Source: Actinomycetota bacterium
GTDB lineage: Bacteria > Actinomycetota > Actinomycetes > Streptosporangiales > Streptosporangiaceae
Direction: 5' to 3'
NCBI GenBank assembly: GCA_021324595.1
Contig: JAJPIV010000044.1
Location: forward strand, 1-35,811
Length of the DNA: 35,811 bases
How positions within the stretch are numbered: position 1 is the first letter of the stretch; each line of letters starts with the position of its first letter. Shown here one piece after another: positions 17,170-27,996 of this stretch. The notes beneath the pieces were generated by a model. It had not been told where the DNA came from. It did no database searches and saw nothing but the letters and a program-made list of their open reading frames with translations. The translations under genes were made by a program, and so were the position numbers.

Positions 17170-17706
17170 TCAGCCGATCCCGAGGTCGGCCAGGCCGAAC
17201 GCGGCCAGGTACGGCAGTCCCCGGGCCTCCACGGCCGCGCGGGCGCCGCGGTCGACGACGACGGCGACCCCGACCACCCGGGCGCCCGCCTGGGTGAGCG
17301 CGTCCACCGCGGCGAGCACCGAGGCGCCGGTGGTGGAGGTGTCCTCGACCGCGAGCACGGCGCGCCCGGCCACGTCGGGCCCCTCGATCCGGCGCCGCAG
17401 CCCGTGCTCCTTCCCGGCCTTGCGCACGACGAACGCGTCAAGCGGCGTTCCCCGCTCGGCCGCGGCGTGCATCATCGCGGCGGCGACGGGGTCGGCGCCC
17501 AGGGTCAGGCCGCCCACGGCGGCGTAGGAGAGGCCGGAGGTCAGGTCGAGCATCACCCGGCCCGCCAGCCGGGCGGCCGGGCCGTGCAGCAGCACCCGGC
17601 GAAGATCGATGTACCAGTCGGCGCGCTGCCCGGACGACAGCGTCACCGGGCCGCGTATCACGGCCCTCGCCCTGATCTCGGCGAGCAGGCCGTCCCGGTC
17701 GGTCAC
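17170..17706 (-). CDS. pyrE: Orotate phosphoribosyltransferase
   Basis: Transfers the phosphoribosyl group of PRPP to orotate, giving OMP in pyrimidine synthesis. At 178 residues it has the compact actinobacterial length. The PRPP-binding signature VLAVEDTSTTGAS matches the VVEDxxTTGxS type; the SSGQRADWYIDLRRVLL segment near residue 25 is the orotate/substrate region, and VVRKAGKEHG carries the catalytic-loop Lys. GTG 17706 is chosen because upstream in-frame sequence to 17787 is Pro/Arg-rich and unlike the family. The 168-bp gap to fba holds GC-rich self-complementary runs around 17113-17135, perhaps ending the pyrE transcript. Confidence 0.93.
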   Translation of the reverse strand: MTDRDGLLAEIRARAVIRGPVTLSSGQRADWYIDLRRVLLHGPAARLAGRVMLDLTSGLSYAAVGGLTLGADPVAAAMMHAAAERGTPLDAFVVRKAGKEHGLRRRIEGPDVAGRAVLAVEDTSTTGASVLAAVDALTQAGARVVGVAVVVDRGARAAVEARGLPYLAAFGLADLGIG

Positions 17707-17806
17707 GGCTGGCCAGCCTACCGGCCCGGGCAGCCCGCGCCGCGGCCGGGAGCCCCGGGCAGGGCCGTGATCTGCGCGATCGGTCACGAAGGCCGCGAGC
17801 CGCTGG

Positions 17807-17812
17807 TAACGT
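17807..17812 (+). promoter_or_regulatory. Candidate -10 (TAACGT) for the NYN-domain gene
   Basis: TAACGT lies 28 nt upstream of the GTG at 17841. With AAAGGA at 17826-17831 as the ribosome-binding site 9 nt before the start, this is a conventional leadered arrangement. No good -35 is seen. Confidence 0.35.
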
Positions 17813-17840
17813 CTCGGGTCAGGGGAAAGGATGGTGTCCA

Positions 17841-19769
17841 GTGGATCGCTGCGCGCTGTTCGTCGATGCGAGCTATGCCCTGTCCGATGGCGCCATGGCC
17901 GTCCACGGCACCCGCCGGCGGGACTCGGTCACCTGGAACCACGCCGGCCTCCTGACCCTCCTCGCTGGCCTGGCCAAGGATCGCACCGGCCTCCCGGTGC
18001 TGCGCTGCTACTGGTACGAGGCGGCCCCCGAGGGCCGGACCGCGGAGCAGGACGCACTGGCCGAGATGCCCGGGCTCAAGCTGCGCCTGGTGAACACCCG
18101 TCCCGGCCGGAGGGAGGGCATCGAGACCCAGCTGCGGCGCGACCTGGTGACGCTGGCCAAGAACGGCGCGATCAGCGACGCGTTCATCGCCAGCGCCGAT
18201 GAGCATCTCGCCGAGATCGTGGCCGAGGTCCAGGATCTCGGCCTGCGGGTGGTCGTCCTGCACATCGCCTCTGACGGCGGCTGGACGATCCCGCAGCCCC
18301 TGCGGCAGGAGTGCGACGACATCGTGGAGATCTCCGCCGTCCACCTGCGCCCGTTCGTGGAGCTGGTCCGCGGCGCGGAGCCCCCGGCGATCAGCGAGTC
18401 CTACGCCCGCAGCGGCTATGAGGCGCGCGGGCTGCCCGAGGGCGGTTCCGGCGGCGTGATGTCGCAGCCGGCCGGCTACGGCCAGCCCGCCGCGGCCTAC
18501 GCCGGGCCGCAGGCCGTGGCCGGGGGGCACGGCGGCCCGGGCAGCGGCGGGCCGGGTGCTCATCCGGGGCCCGGCCAGGCGGGCGCGCAGCCGGGCCAGC
18601 CGGGCGGGCAGCAGCCCTCCGCCAACGGGCTCTTCAGCCAGAACGGCCACACGGGATCAAATGGGTACGCGGGCCTGAACGGGCAGCAGGCGCCAGCCGG
18701 GCAGCCGGCCCTGCCGGGCGGGCACCAGCCCGGCGGGCCGGGGCAGCCGGGCGGACCGGCCCAGTATGGCACCGTCGGCGCGGCGGGCGCTCCGGGTGCG
18801 GGCGGCCAGGCCGCCGGCCACCCGGTGCCCGGCGGCCTGGCCAGCGGCGGCCCCACCCCCGGGTACCCGGGCGCGAACGGCGGCTCCTACCAGAACGGCG
18901 CCGGCGCCGAGGGCGCCGCGCACGGCGGCCCAGCGGAGCCGCCCGGCGCTCCCGGGGCGCAGGCCCCTTCCGGCCTCGCCAACTACCCGGCGCCGGAAGG
19001 CCCGCTCGCGGCGAATGGGTACCACGGGGCAGGCGCCCGCGATGCGGGCGCTCCCCACGATGGCCCTCCGCGCGACAGCGGAGCCGCGCCCGGCTACCCG
19101 GCGAGGGGATACCCGGCCGGCCCTGGCGGGACCGCCGAACCGCAGCCCGGCGTGGCCTACCCGCAGAACGGCCCTCAGCACGGCCCTCAGCCCGGAGCCG
19201 GGTACCCGCCCGGCCCGCCGCCGAACGGCGGGTACCCGATCGGAGCGCAGCCGAGCCCGGCGCCGCCCGCCTACCAGGCGGCCCCGGTCACCGGGCAGCC
19301 GCAGTACTACCCGCCGGCGGGCGGCAGCCAGTTCGCCGGCCAGCCCGCCCAGGCGCCGTTCGCGGGGGCCCGGCCGTCCCAGGGGCAGGCGCCGGATCAC
19401 GGGCAGCCGCCGCAGGGAGCGCTGATCGGCAGCCACCCGCAGCAGTACCCCGCACCGCCGGGCGGGCCGGCCCAGCAGCCGGCTGCCCAGGTGCCGGCGC
19501 TCCGGGCGTCGCAGCCGGTCGCGTTGCCACTGCCCGAGGCGGTGAAGGCGGCGCACGCCGAGGGCTACCGGTTCGGCGAGTCGGTGGGCCGGGACGCCCC
19601 CGGCCTGTGGCTCGAGGCGGTCCTGGCGCGCAAGCCGAGGATGCCGTCCGATCTGGAGGCCCGGCTGCTGCAAGGTTCCGCCTTGCCGATCGACTCGCTC
19701 CTGCACGACGAGGTACGCCATTCGCTCCGGCGCGGGTTCTGGGACGCGCTGGAAAGCGCCAGGCGATAG
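17841..19769 (+). CDS. NYN-domain (PIN-like) putative RNase with a long disordered linker
   Basis: A 642-residue protein in three parts. Residues 1-180 are a NYN/LabA-type PIN-like nuclease domain: FVDAS with Asp9, ETQLRRDLVTLAKNG (acidic Asp), FIASADEHLAEIV and GLRVVVLHIA, placing the acidic metal-binding residues as in the family. Residues about 190-560 are low-complexity Gly/Pro/Ala/Gln/Asn/Tyr sequence (repeated GQPG, GGP, NGY, GYP), predicted disordered. Residues 564-642 are a conserved-looking helical domain (LPEAVKAAHAEGYRFGESVG ... DEVRHSLRRGFWDALESARR). A metal-dependent RNase role is likely from the fold; the RNA target is unknown. GTG 17841 has AAAGGA 9 nt upstream. A TPR-like gene follows after 48 bp. 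Confidence 0.85.
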   Translation: MDRCALFVDASYALSDGAMAVHGTRRRDSVTWNHAGLLTLLAGLAKDRTGLPVLRCYWYEAAPEGRTAEQDALAEMPGLKLRLVNTRPGRREGIETQLRRDLVTLAKNGAISDAFIASADEHLAEIVAEVQDLGLRVVVLHIASDGGWTIPQPLRQECDDIVEISAVHLRPFVELVRGAEPPAISESYARSGYEARGLPEGGSGGVMSQPAGYGQPAAAYAGPQAVAGGHGGPGSGGPGAHPGPGQAGAQPGQPGGQQPSANGLFSQNGHTGSNGYAGLNGQQAPAGQPALPGGHQPGGPGQPGGPAQYGTVGAAGAPGAGGQAAGHPVPGGLASGGPTPGYPGANGGSYQNGAGAEGAAHGGPAEPPGAPGAQAPSGLANYPAPEGPLAANGYHGAGARDAGAPHDGPPRDSGAAPGYPARGYPAGPGGTAEPQPGVAYPQNGPQHGPQPGAGYPPGPPPNGGYPIGAQPSPAPPAYQAAPVTGQPQYYPPAGGSQFAGQPAQAPFAGARPSQGQAPDHGQPPQGALIGSHPQQYPAPPGGPAQQPAAQVPALRASQPVALPLPEAVKAAHAEGYRFGESVGRDAPGLWLEAVLARKPRMPSDLEARLLQGSALPIDSLLHDEVRHSLRRGFWDALESARR

Positions 19770-19805
19770 CGGCGGCCGCCGATGTTGGAGGGCAGCGCCG
19801 ATGGG

Positions 19806-19811
19806 TACCTT
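19806..19811 (+). promoter_or_regulatory. -10 element TACCTT of a probable leaderless promoter
   Basis: TACCTT is followed by exactly 6 nt and then GTG 19818. The spacing matches the -10 elements before the DUF2516 and NrtR-like genes in this window. Confidence 0.45.
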
Positions 19812-19817
19812 GCAGGC

Positions 19818-20387
19818 GTGGCGATCCTGAGTCGTGAGGAATTCGACGCCATCGAGTTCGACGCGGCGTACACGGGGGACCACCGCGCCGCCGCCCAGCG
19901 GATGAGCGCCCTCGCCGCGACCGGGGTCGCGACCGAGTCGATGCCCAGGGCCGAGGCATTCGTGCGGGCCGGCGAGCAATGGCTGCTCGCCGATGACCCG
20001 CGCGCCGCGGCAGGCCAGTTCCGGATGGCGATCGCCGATGGCGGGCCATCCGACATCGACCCTCGCGTGCCGATGTGCCGCGCGCTGTTCCTGCTCGACG
20101 ACGCGGAGCAGGCCCGGGCGCTGATCGGCGAGCTGAAGTCCGAGGGCCCGGCGGATCCGCGCGCCTGCACCATGCTCGCGGAGACGCTGTTCGAGCACGA
20201 CGACCTGAACGGCGCCCTGGAATGGGCGACCGCGGGAATCGAGCTGATCCTCCAGGGAGGCGGGCGGCCCGCCTGCGGGGAGCCTGCCTCCTACGCCGGC
20301 CTGGACGACCTGCTCCGGCTGCGCTACCGGATCCGCAACGACCTGCGGCTGCCCGAGGACGAGTACGACCGGATGATGGGCGACTGA
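19818..20387 (+). CDS. Small TPR-like helical protein
   Basis: A 189-residue, soluble, mostly alpha-helical protein. Repeated helix pairs of TPR type are visible: AEAFVRAGEQWLLADDPRAAAGQFRMAIADGG, DPRVPMCRALFLLDDAEQARALIGEL and ACTMLAETLFEHDDLNGALEWATAGIEL, with the Trp-Leu...Ala...A spacing of TPRs. TPRs mediate protein contacts, and no catalytic motif is present. The GTG start is supported by an upstream TACCTT at the leaderless distance; an ATG at 19782 is possible. It converges on clpB with only 16 bp between stops. An association with the NYN protein or the chaperones is inferred from position only. Confidence 0.75.
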   Translation: MAILSREEFDAIEFDAAYTGDHRAAAQRMSALAATGVATESMPRAEAFVRAGEQWLLADDPRAAAGQFRMAIADGGPSDIDPRVPMCRALFLLDDAEQARALIGELKSEGPADPRACTMLAETLFEHDDLNGALEWATAGIELILQGGGRPACGEPASYAGLDDLLRLRYRIRNDLRLPEDEYDRMMGD

Positions 20388-20403
20388 CCGGCGGCAGCCC
20401 CGC

Positions 20404-23022
<2,619 letters not shown>

Positions 23023-23045
23023 TGTCGTCGTCTCCTTGCAAGTCC

Positions 23046-23074
23046 GCGGCACCGGTCCGGAGGAGCGGTGCCGC
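23046..23074 (-). promoter_or_regulatory. Intercistronic stem-loop between hspR and clpB
   Basis: Nine-bp perfect arms GCGGCACCG (23046-23054) and CGGTGCCGC (23066-23074) enclose an 11-nt loop, 4 bp after the hspR stop and 23 bp before the clpB start. No U-tract follows on the reverse strand. It could be a partial terminator, an RNA-processing site or an mRNA stabiliser. Confidence 0.5.
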
Positions 23075-23078
23075 CGGT

Positions 23079-23588
23079 TCAGGCCGGTGCCTCGCGCGCC
23101 TCTCGCGCGGCGGGCTCCGACGGCCGGATGGCGCCCGCCTCGCGGACCGGGACGAGCGCCCCGCCCTGCGCGCGGTCCCGCAGCAGGGCGGCCAGGCGCG
23201 CGGCCACGGCCCGGGTCGACTCGAGCTCGGCACGGAGCCTGCTGACCTCCGCGTGAAGTTCCGCGAGCATCACCCGGCTCCGCTGCGTCTCGTTCTCCAG
23301 TTCGAGGATCCGCTTGATGCCGGAGAGGTTGACGCCTTCCTCCTGGGACAGCCGCTGCACCTCGCGCAGCATCAGGATGTCGCGGAGCGAGTAGCGCCTT
23401 CCCCGGCCCGCGGAGCGGCCCGGGCTGACCAGCCCGAGACGGTCGTAGGTCCGCAGCGTCTGCGGGTGCAGCCCGGACAGCTGCGCGGCCACGGAGATCA
23501 CGTAGACGGGGGTGTCGTCGGTCAGCTCGAAGTCGCCCGGCAGCTCCGGCCCGCTCCGGGCGCCGCCCGCGCCGATCACCGCGGACAT
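23079..23588 (-). CDS. hspR: MerR-family heat-shock repressor HspR
   Basis: A 169-residue repressor of the dnaK regulon that binds HAIR sites, with DnaK as co-repressor in Streptomyces and mycobacteria. The MerR-type winged helix spans about 25-100: [66 protein letters not shown], followed by a coiled coil ([30 protein letters not shown]). The C-terminal 40 residues are Ala/Arg/Glu-rich. ATG 23588 overlaps the dnaJ stop by one base (TGATG), so translation is coupled. Two perfect HAIR operators lie at the operon head, fitting autoregulation. Confidence 0.95.
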   Translation of the reverse strand: MSAVIGAGGARSGPELPGDFELTDDTPVYVISVAAQLSGLHPQTLRTYDRLGLVSPGRSAGRGRRYSLRDILMLREVQRLSQEEGVNLSGIKRILELENETQRSRVMLAELHAEVSRLRAELESTRAVAARLAALLRDRAQGGALVPVREAGAIRPSEPAAREAREAPA

Positions 23589-24727
23589 CACGCCCTGCCC
23601 TTGCGCAGCAGCTCGGCCCGAGGATCCTCGTCCATGGTGGCGGCCCGGAACTTCTCCAGCGCCTCCCGGGCGGCGTCGGTGAGCTTGGCGGGCACTTGGA
23701 CCTCGACCTTGACCAGCAGGTCGCCCATCGTGCCGTCGGATCGGCGGATGCCCTTGCCGCGGACCCGGAACACCCGGCCGTTGGGCGTGCCGGGCGGGAT
23801 CCTCAGGCTGACCGGCAGGCCCCGGAGCGCCGGCACCTTGATGTCGGCGCCGAGCGCGGCCTCGGCGAAGGTCACCGGCACGGTGACGGTCAGGTTGTGG
23901 CCGCTCCTGCCGAAGACCGGATGCGAGCCGACATGCACGCGCACGTACAGGTCGCCCGGCGGCCCGCCGCGCTCGCCGGGCGCGCCCTTGCCCTTGAGCT
24001 TGATCCGCTGGCCGTCGGCGACCCCGGCCGGGATGCGCGCCTGGATCGTGCGGGCGCTCATCGCCCGGCCGCTTCCCGAGCAGGCCGGGCACGGGTCGTC
24101 CACGATCAGGCCCCGGCCCCGGCACGTGGTGCACGGCTCGGAGAACGCGAACGCGCCGAGGTCCCGGCTGGACTGGCCGCTGCCCTGGCAGGACGGGCAG
24201 ACGCGGGGCACCGTCCCGGCCCTGGCCCCGGTGCCGCGGCAGGTCCGGCACGGCCCCTCGTCGGTCAGCCGGAGCGGCACGGTCGTGCCGTCGATCGCGT
24301 CGGCGAACGACAGCGAGACCTCGGTCTCGACGTCCGCGCCGCGCCGCGGCCTGGCCTGCTGGCCGCTCCGGCCGCCGAACATGCCGCCCAGGATGTCGCC
24401 CAGGCGGCCCCCCGCGCCGGTCGTCCCGAACAGGTCGCCGAGGTCGAAGCCGCCGAACGGGCCGCCGCCGCCCGGCGCCCGCGCGCCGGTGCCGAACAAC
24501 GACCGTGCCTCATCGTACTCGGCCCGCCGCTTGGGATCAGACAGGACGTTGTACGCCTCGGAGATCTCCTTGAACCGCTCCTCGGCCGCGGCGTCGCCCT
24601 TGTTCGCGTCGGGGTGGTACTTGCGGGCGAGCTTGCGGTAGGACTTCTTGATCTCCTCGGCGGACGCACCCTTGGAGACACCGAGGACCTTGTAGTAGTC
24701 CTTCTCGAGGTAGTCCTTCGTGCTCAC
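23588..24727 (-). CDS. dnaJ: Chaperone DnaJ (type I Hsp40)
   Basis: The J-domain co-chaperone that delivers substrates and stimulates DnaK ATPase. At 379 residues it has the J domain at about 9-75 ([20 protein letters not shown] with the HPD motif in [10 protein letters not shown]), a Gly/Phe linker ([16 protein letters not shown]), four CxxCxGxG zinc repeats ([32 protein letters not shown]) and the C-terminal substrate domain. It is thus full type I. GTG 24727 has AGGAGG 6 nt upstream. It lies 142 bp after the grpE stop, a gap containing a hairpin. Confidence 0.97.
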   Translation of the reverse strand: MSTKDYLEKDYYKVLGVSKGASAEEIKKSYRKLARKYHPDANKGDAAAEERFKEISEAYNVLSDPKRRAEYDEARSLFGTGARAPGGGGPFGGFDLGDLFGTTGAGGRLGDILGGMFGGRSGQQARPRRGADVETEVSLSFADAIDGTTVPLRLTDEGPCRTCRGTGARAGTVPRVCPSCQGSGQSSRDLGAFAFSEPCTTCRGRGLIVDDPCPACSGSGRAMSARTIQARIPAGVADGQRIKLKGKGAPGERGGPPGDLYVRVHVGSHPVFGRSGHNLTVTVPVTFAEAALGADIKVPALRGLPVSLRIPPGTPNGRVFRVRGKGIRRSDGTMGDLLVKVEVQVPAKLTDAAREALEKFRAATMDEDPRAELLRKGRA

Positions 24728-24796
24728 CAGGGTCCTCCTGGCCGGGGGCTGATCGGTGTCATCGTCTGGTGGTCTCTCTCATGTGCGTCCCGCCTC

Positions 24797-24829
24797 CTGC
24801 CGCCGCGCCTCCCGCCCGGCGGGCGGCAG
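24797..24829 (-). promoter_or_regulatory. Intercistronic stem-loop between grpE and dnaJ
   Basis: Eight-bp arms CTGCCGCC (24797-24804) and GGCGGCAG (24822-24829) enclose a GC-rich loop that can itself pair. It lies in the 142-bp grpE-dnaJ gap, otherwise without visible features. It may tune the amount of distal dnaJ-hspR-clpB message. Confidence 0.4.
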
Positions 24830-24869
24830 CGCGCGGGCGCCGGGCGGGCGCGGGCAGGGCGGGCGTGGG

Positions 24870-25856
24870 TCAGCCCGCTCCCGGCTGGGCCCGGGCATCG
24901 CCGGCGGCGCTGCCGGCGTCCGGGGCGTCGCCGGCGCTGGCGGCGGAGCCAGGAGCGTCGCCGCCACTGGGGCCGGCCCCGGTGGCTGCGCCCGGCCCGG
25001 TGGCTGCGCCCGGCCCGGTGGCTGCGCCGCGGCCCGCGTCAGCGGGCGGCCGGGCGCCGGACGGGTCGGTCGGCTCGGCCACCGCCACCCGGGCCGGGCG
25101 CAGGATCCGGTCGCCGACCCGGTAGCCGGGCAGCAGGATCTGGACGCACGTCGGCTCGGTGACCTCCGCCGAGTAGGAGTGCATCAGGGCCTCGTGGACC
25201 TTCGGGTCGAACGCCTCGCCGGCCTCGCCGAACGCCGTGAGGCCGAGCTTGGCCACCGCCGCCTCCAGCGACTCGGCCACCGACTTGAACCCTCCGGTCA
25301 GCTCGCCGTGCTCGCGGGCCCGGCCGATGTCGTCCAGCACCGGCAGCAGCTCGGCGATCACCGTCGCCAGCGCGTGCTCCCGGACCGCCGCGCGGTCCCG
25401 CTCCACCCGCTTGCGGTAGTTCGCGTACTCGGCCTGGACGCGCTGCAGGTCAGCGGTCCGCTCGGCCAGCGCCACGGCCAGGTCCGGGCTCCCGCCCGGC
25501 TGCCCGTCACCGTTCCGGGGCGGCTGCGCCGGCCCGGCCTGCGGCTCCTGAGGCTGGGCCTGGGCCTCCGGCGGCGCCTCGGGGCCGGGCGCGGCCGGCC
25601 GGGGCTCCCCGGATGGACGCTCCGCCCGCGGGCCGGCCGCCTCCCCGGGCACCGGCCCGGCCGCACCCGGCTGCTCGCCGCGCGCGGCCTCGCCGCGCGG
25701 GCTGCCCGGCTTGGAGACGGCATGCTTGCCCGGCCGCGGGTGGCCGGCCCTGGGCGCCTGGCCGCTCCCTGCGTCCCTGGGCTGGCCGGTGACCGGGTCG
25801 ATGCGCCTGCGGTCCCTGATGACCGGCCCCTGGCCCTGTTCCTGCGACGCCGACAT
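24870..25856 (-). CDS. grpE: Nucleotide exchange factor GrpE with long extensions
   Basis: Releases ADP from DnaK. The conserved core is at about residues 125-265: a coiled coil (LAVALAERTADLQRVQAEYANYRKRVERD) and the beta-wing with VLDDIGRAREHGE, FDPKVHEALMH, VTEPTCVQILLPGYRVGDRILRPARVAVAE. At 328 residues it is well above the usual 180-220, because of a Pro/Gly/Ala-rich N-terminus of about 120 residues and a Gly/Ala C-terminus of about 60 residues. The C-terminal part includes three GAATG-type repeats from an 18-bp DNA repeat. ATG 25856 overlaps the dnaK stop by one base (TGATG), so the two are translationally coupled. Confidence 0.94.
   Translation of the reverse strand: MSASQEQGQGPVIRDRRRIDPVTGQPRDAGSGQAPRAGHPRPGKHAVSKPGSPRGEAARGEQPGAAGPVPGEAAGPRAERPSGEPRPAAPGPEAPPEAQAQPQEPQAGPAQPPRNGDGQPGGSPDLAVALAERTADLQRVQAEYANYRKRVERDRAAVREHALATVIAELLPVLDDIGRAREHGELTGGFKSVAESLEAAVAKLGLTAFGEAGEAFDPKVHEALMHSYSAEVTEPTCVQILLPGYRVGDRILRPARVAVAEPTDPSGARPPADAGRGAATGPGAATGPGAATGAGPSGGDAPGSAASAGDAPDAGSAAGDARAQPGAG
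24981..25029. repeat. 18-bp tandem repeat, about 2.7 copies, inside grpE
   Basis: The unit GGTGGCTGCGCCCGGCCC begins at 24981 and 24999, and a partial third copy begins at 25017. It encodes the Gly-Ala-Ala-Thr-Gly-Pro repeats in the disordered C-terminus of GrpE. A length-variable microsatellite-like repeat in coding sequence; 18 bp keeps the frame. Confidence 0.85.
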
Positions 25857-27718
25857 CAGGCTGAGCCACCTCCCGAGCCAGGCTGGTCATCCTCGATGAT
25901 CTCGGCATCCACCACCTCGTCCTCGGACGGGCCGCCGGACGCGCCGGACGCGCCGGACGCGCCCTGGGCGGCGCCCTCCTGCTGCGCCTGCGCGTAGATC
26001 GCGGTGCCCATCTTCTGGCTGACCTGCGCGGCCTTCTCGGACGCGGCGCGGATCGCGTCGGTGTCGGTGCCCTCGAGCGCCTTCTTCAGGTCGGCGATCG
26101 CTGTGTTGACCTCGGCCTTCACGTCCTCCGGGATCTTGTCCGAGTTCTCGGACAGGAACTTCTCGGTGGTGTAGACGAGCGTCTCGGCGCGGTTGCGGGT
26201 CTCCGCCTCCTCGCGGCGCTTGCGGTCCTCGTTCGCGTACTTCTCCGCGTCCGCCATCATCCGCTCGATCTCCTCCTTGCTCAGCGCCGAGCCGCCGGAG
26301 ATCGTGACGGACTGCTGCCTGCCGGTGCCGAGGTCCTTCGCGGAGACGTTCACGATGCCGTTCGCGTCGATGTCGAAGGTGACCTCGATCTGCGGCACGC
26401 CGCGCGGCGCCGGAGGGATCCCGGTCAGCTCGAACATCCCGAGCTTCTTGTTGTAGGCCGCGATCTCGCGCTCGCCCTGGAAGACCTGGATCTGCACCGA
26501 CGGCTGGTTGTCGTCGGCGGTCGTGAAGATCTCCGAGCGCTTGGTCGGGATCGTCGTGTTCCGCTCGATGAGCTTGGTGAAGATGCCGCCCTTGGTCTCG
26601 ATGCCCAGCGACAGCGGGGTCACGTCCAGCAGCAGGACGTCCTTGACCTCCCCCTTGAGCACGCCGGCCTGCAGGCAGGCGCCCACCGCGACGACCTCGT
26701 CCGGGTTGACGCCCTTGTTCGGTTCCTTGCCGCCGGTCAGCTCCTTGACCAGGTCGACGACCGCGGGCATCCGGGTCGATCCGCCGACCAGCACGACGTG
26801 GTCGATGTCGCTGAGCTTGATCCCGGCGTCCTTGATCACCTGCTGGAACGGCCCCTTGCACCGGTCGAGCAGGTCCGAGGTCATGCGCTGGAACTCCGCG
26901 CGGGTCAGCTTGGCGTCCAGGTGCAGCGGGCCCTGCTCGGAGTGGGTGATGTACGGCAGGTTGATCTGCGACTCGGACGAGGCGGACAGCTCGATCTTGG
27001 TCTTCTCGGCGGTCTCCCGCAGGCGCTGCAGCGCCATCTTGTCCGCGGACAGGTCGATGCCGTAGCTGTTCTTGAAGTTCGTGACCAGCCAGTCGACGAT
27101 GCGCTGGTCCCAGTCGTCGCCGCCGAGGTGGTTGTCGCCGCTGGTCGCCTTCACCTCGACGACGCCCTCGCCGACCTCAAGCAGCGACACGTCGAACGTG
27201 CCCCCGCCGAGGTCGAAGACCAGGATCGTGGCCTCGGTGGCCTTGTCCAGGTGGTAGGCCAGGGCCGCCGACGTCGGCTCGTTGATGATCCGCAGCACGT
27301 TCAGGCCGGCGATCTGCCCGGCTTCCTTGGTGGCCTGCCGCTGGGCGTCGTTGAAGTACGCCGGGACCGTGATGACCGCGTCGGTGACGGTCTCGCCGAG
27401 GTAAGCCTCCGCGTCCCTCTTCAGCTTCTGCAAGATGAAGGCGCTGATCTGCTGCGGGGTGAACTTCTTGCCGTCGATGGTGATCGTCCAGTTGGTGCCC
27501 ATCTGGCGCTTGACCGACCGGATCGTCCGGTCGACGTTGGTCACCGCCTGACGCTTGGCGACCTCGCCGACGAGCACCTCGCCGTTCTTGGCGAACGCGA
27601 CCACGGACGGGGTCGTCCGCGAGCCCTCCGCGTTCGCGATCACCGTGGGCTCGCCGCCCTCCAGAACGGCGACGACGGAGTTGGTCGTCCCCAGGTCAAT
27701 GCCTACCGCTCGTGCCAT
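25856..27718 (-). CDS. dnaK: Chaperone DnaK (Hsp70)
   Basis: The central ATP-dependent chaperone and, in actinobacteria, co-repressor with HspR. At 620 residues: the nucleotide-binding domain begins [16 protein letters not shown], with phosphate-2 and adenosine motifs [16 protein letters not shown] and [19 protein letters not shown]; the linker [16 protein letters not shown] leads into the substrate-binding domain; the C-terminal tail is Gly/Ala-rich and ends in acidic residues ([13 protein letters not shown]). ATG 27718 has AAGGA about 7 nt upstream. The frame is open to 27790, but that stretch lies in the operator region. First gene of dnaK-grpE-dnaJ-hspR-clpB. Confidence 0.98.
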   Translation of the reverse strand: MARAVGIDLGTTNSVVAVLEGGEPTVIANAEGSRTTPSVVAFAKNGEVLVGEVAKRQAVTNVDRTIRSVKRQMGTNWTITIDGKKFTPQQISAFILQKLKRDAEAYLGETVTDAVITVPAYFNDAQRQATKEAGQIAGLNVLRIINEPTSAALAYHLDKATEATILVFDLGGGTFDVSLLEVGEGVVEVKATSGDNHLGGDDWDQRIVDWLVTNFKNSYGIDLSADKMALQRLRETAEKTKIELSASSESQINLPYITHSEQGPLHLDAKLTRAEFQRMTSDLLDRCKGPFQQVIKDAGIKLSDIDHVVLVGGSTRMPAVVDLVKELTGGKEPNKGVNPDEVVAVGACLQAGVLKGEVKDVLLLDVTPLSLGIETKGGIFTKLIERNTTIPTKRSEIFTTADDNQPSVQIQVFQGEREIAAYNKKLGMFELTGIPPAPRGVPQIEVTFDIDANGIVNVSAKDLGTGRQQSVTISGGSALSKEEIERMMADAEKYANEDRKRREEAETRNRAETLVYTTEKFLSENSDKIPEDVKAEVNTAIADLKKALEGTDTDAIRAASEKAAQVSQKMGTAIYAQAQQEGAAQGASGASGASGGPSEDEVVDAEIIEDDQPGSGGGSA

Positions 27719-27770
27719 GTGTCTGTCCTTGGTGGTCTCAGGCCCTTGAGAGGACGCTGTTCGTGCAAAG

Positions 27771-27791
27771 CTTGAGTCTAGACGACTCAAG
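27771..27791 (-). promoter_or_regulatory. HAIR operator 1 (HspR-binding inverted repeat)
   Basis: A perfect match to the consensus CTTGAGT-N7-ACTCAAG: CTTGAGT at 27771-27777, ACTCAAG at 27785-27791. It lies 53 bp upstream of the dnaK start codon. HspR with DnaK is expected to bind here and repress until heat shock titrates DnaK away. Confidence 0.93.
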
Positions 27792-27822
27792 TCTGCCGCC
27801 CTGCGAGGTGAAAGTCAAATGA

Positions 27823-27843
27823 CTTGAGTCAGTCAGACTCAAG
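27823..27843 (-). promoter_or_regulatory. HAIR operator 2 (HspR-binding inverted repeat)
   Basis: A second perfect HAIR: CTTGAGT at 27823-27829, ACTCAAG at 27837-27843. It is 52 bp from operator 1, close to five helical turns, so both sites face the same side of the helix. A TTGACT between the sites on the reverse strand is a possible -35, with a weak CAGACT 17 bp further; I am not confident of the exact promoter. Confidence 0.92.
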
Positions 27844-27864
27844 TCTGCTTCCTGCCGGGGCCGG

Positions 27865-27902
27865 GGATCGCCGGGGGCCGGCTCGTGGCCGGCCGCCGAT
27901 CC
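27865..27902. other. Two-part stem-loop between the dnaK operators and the mannosyltransferase-like gene
   Basis: An outer stem GGATCG/CGATCC (27865-27870 with 27897-27902) and an inner stem GGCCGGC/GCCGGCC (27876-27882 with 27888-27894) are separated by small bulges. It lies between divergent transcription units; a TAGCAT at 27914-27919 just beyond may be the -10 of the forward gene. Function unknown. Confidence 0.35.
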
Positions 27903-27996
27903 GGGCGCCGGGGTAGCATGACGCGCCGGGTCGTGCCGGGCACGGCCCGGCCAGGGGACCGTTCACGTCATCGGCGAGGAGCGAGGGAGGCCGGGC

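Noticed and set aside
18657-20198. 513-codon reverse open frame opposite the NYN gene
   Set aside because: It mirrors the low-complexity linker; the peptide is Arg/Gly/Ala repeats and the forward frame has clear NYN and TPR domains.
24981-25029. Short repeats as a possible CRISPR array
   Set aside because: The units are contiguous, in frame within grpE and have no spacers; no cas genes are present.
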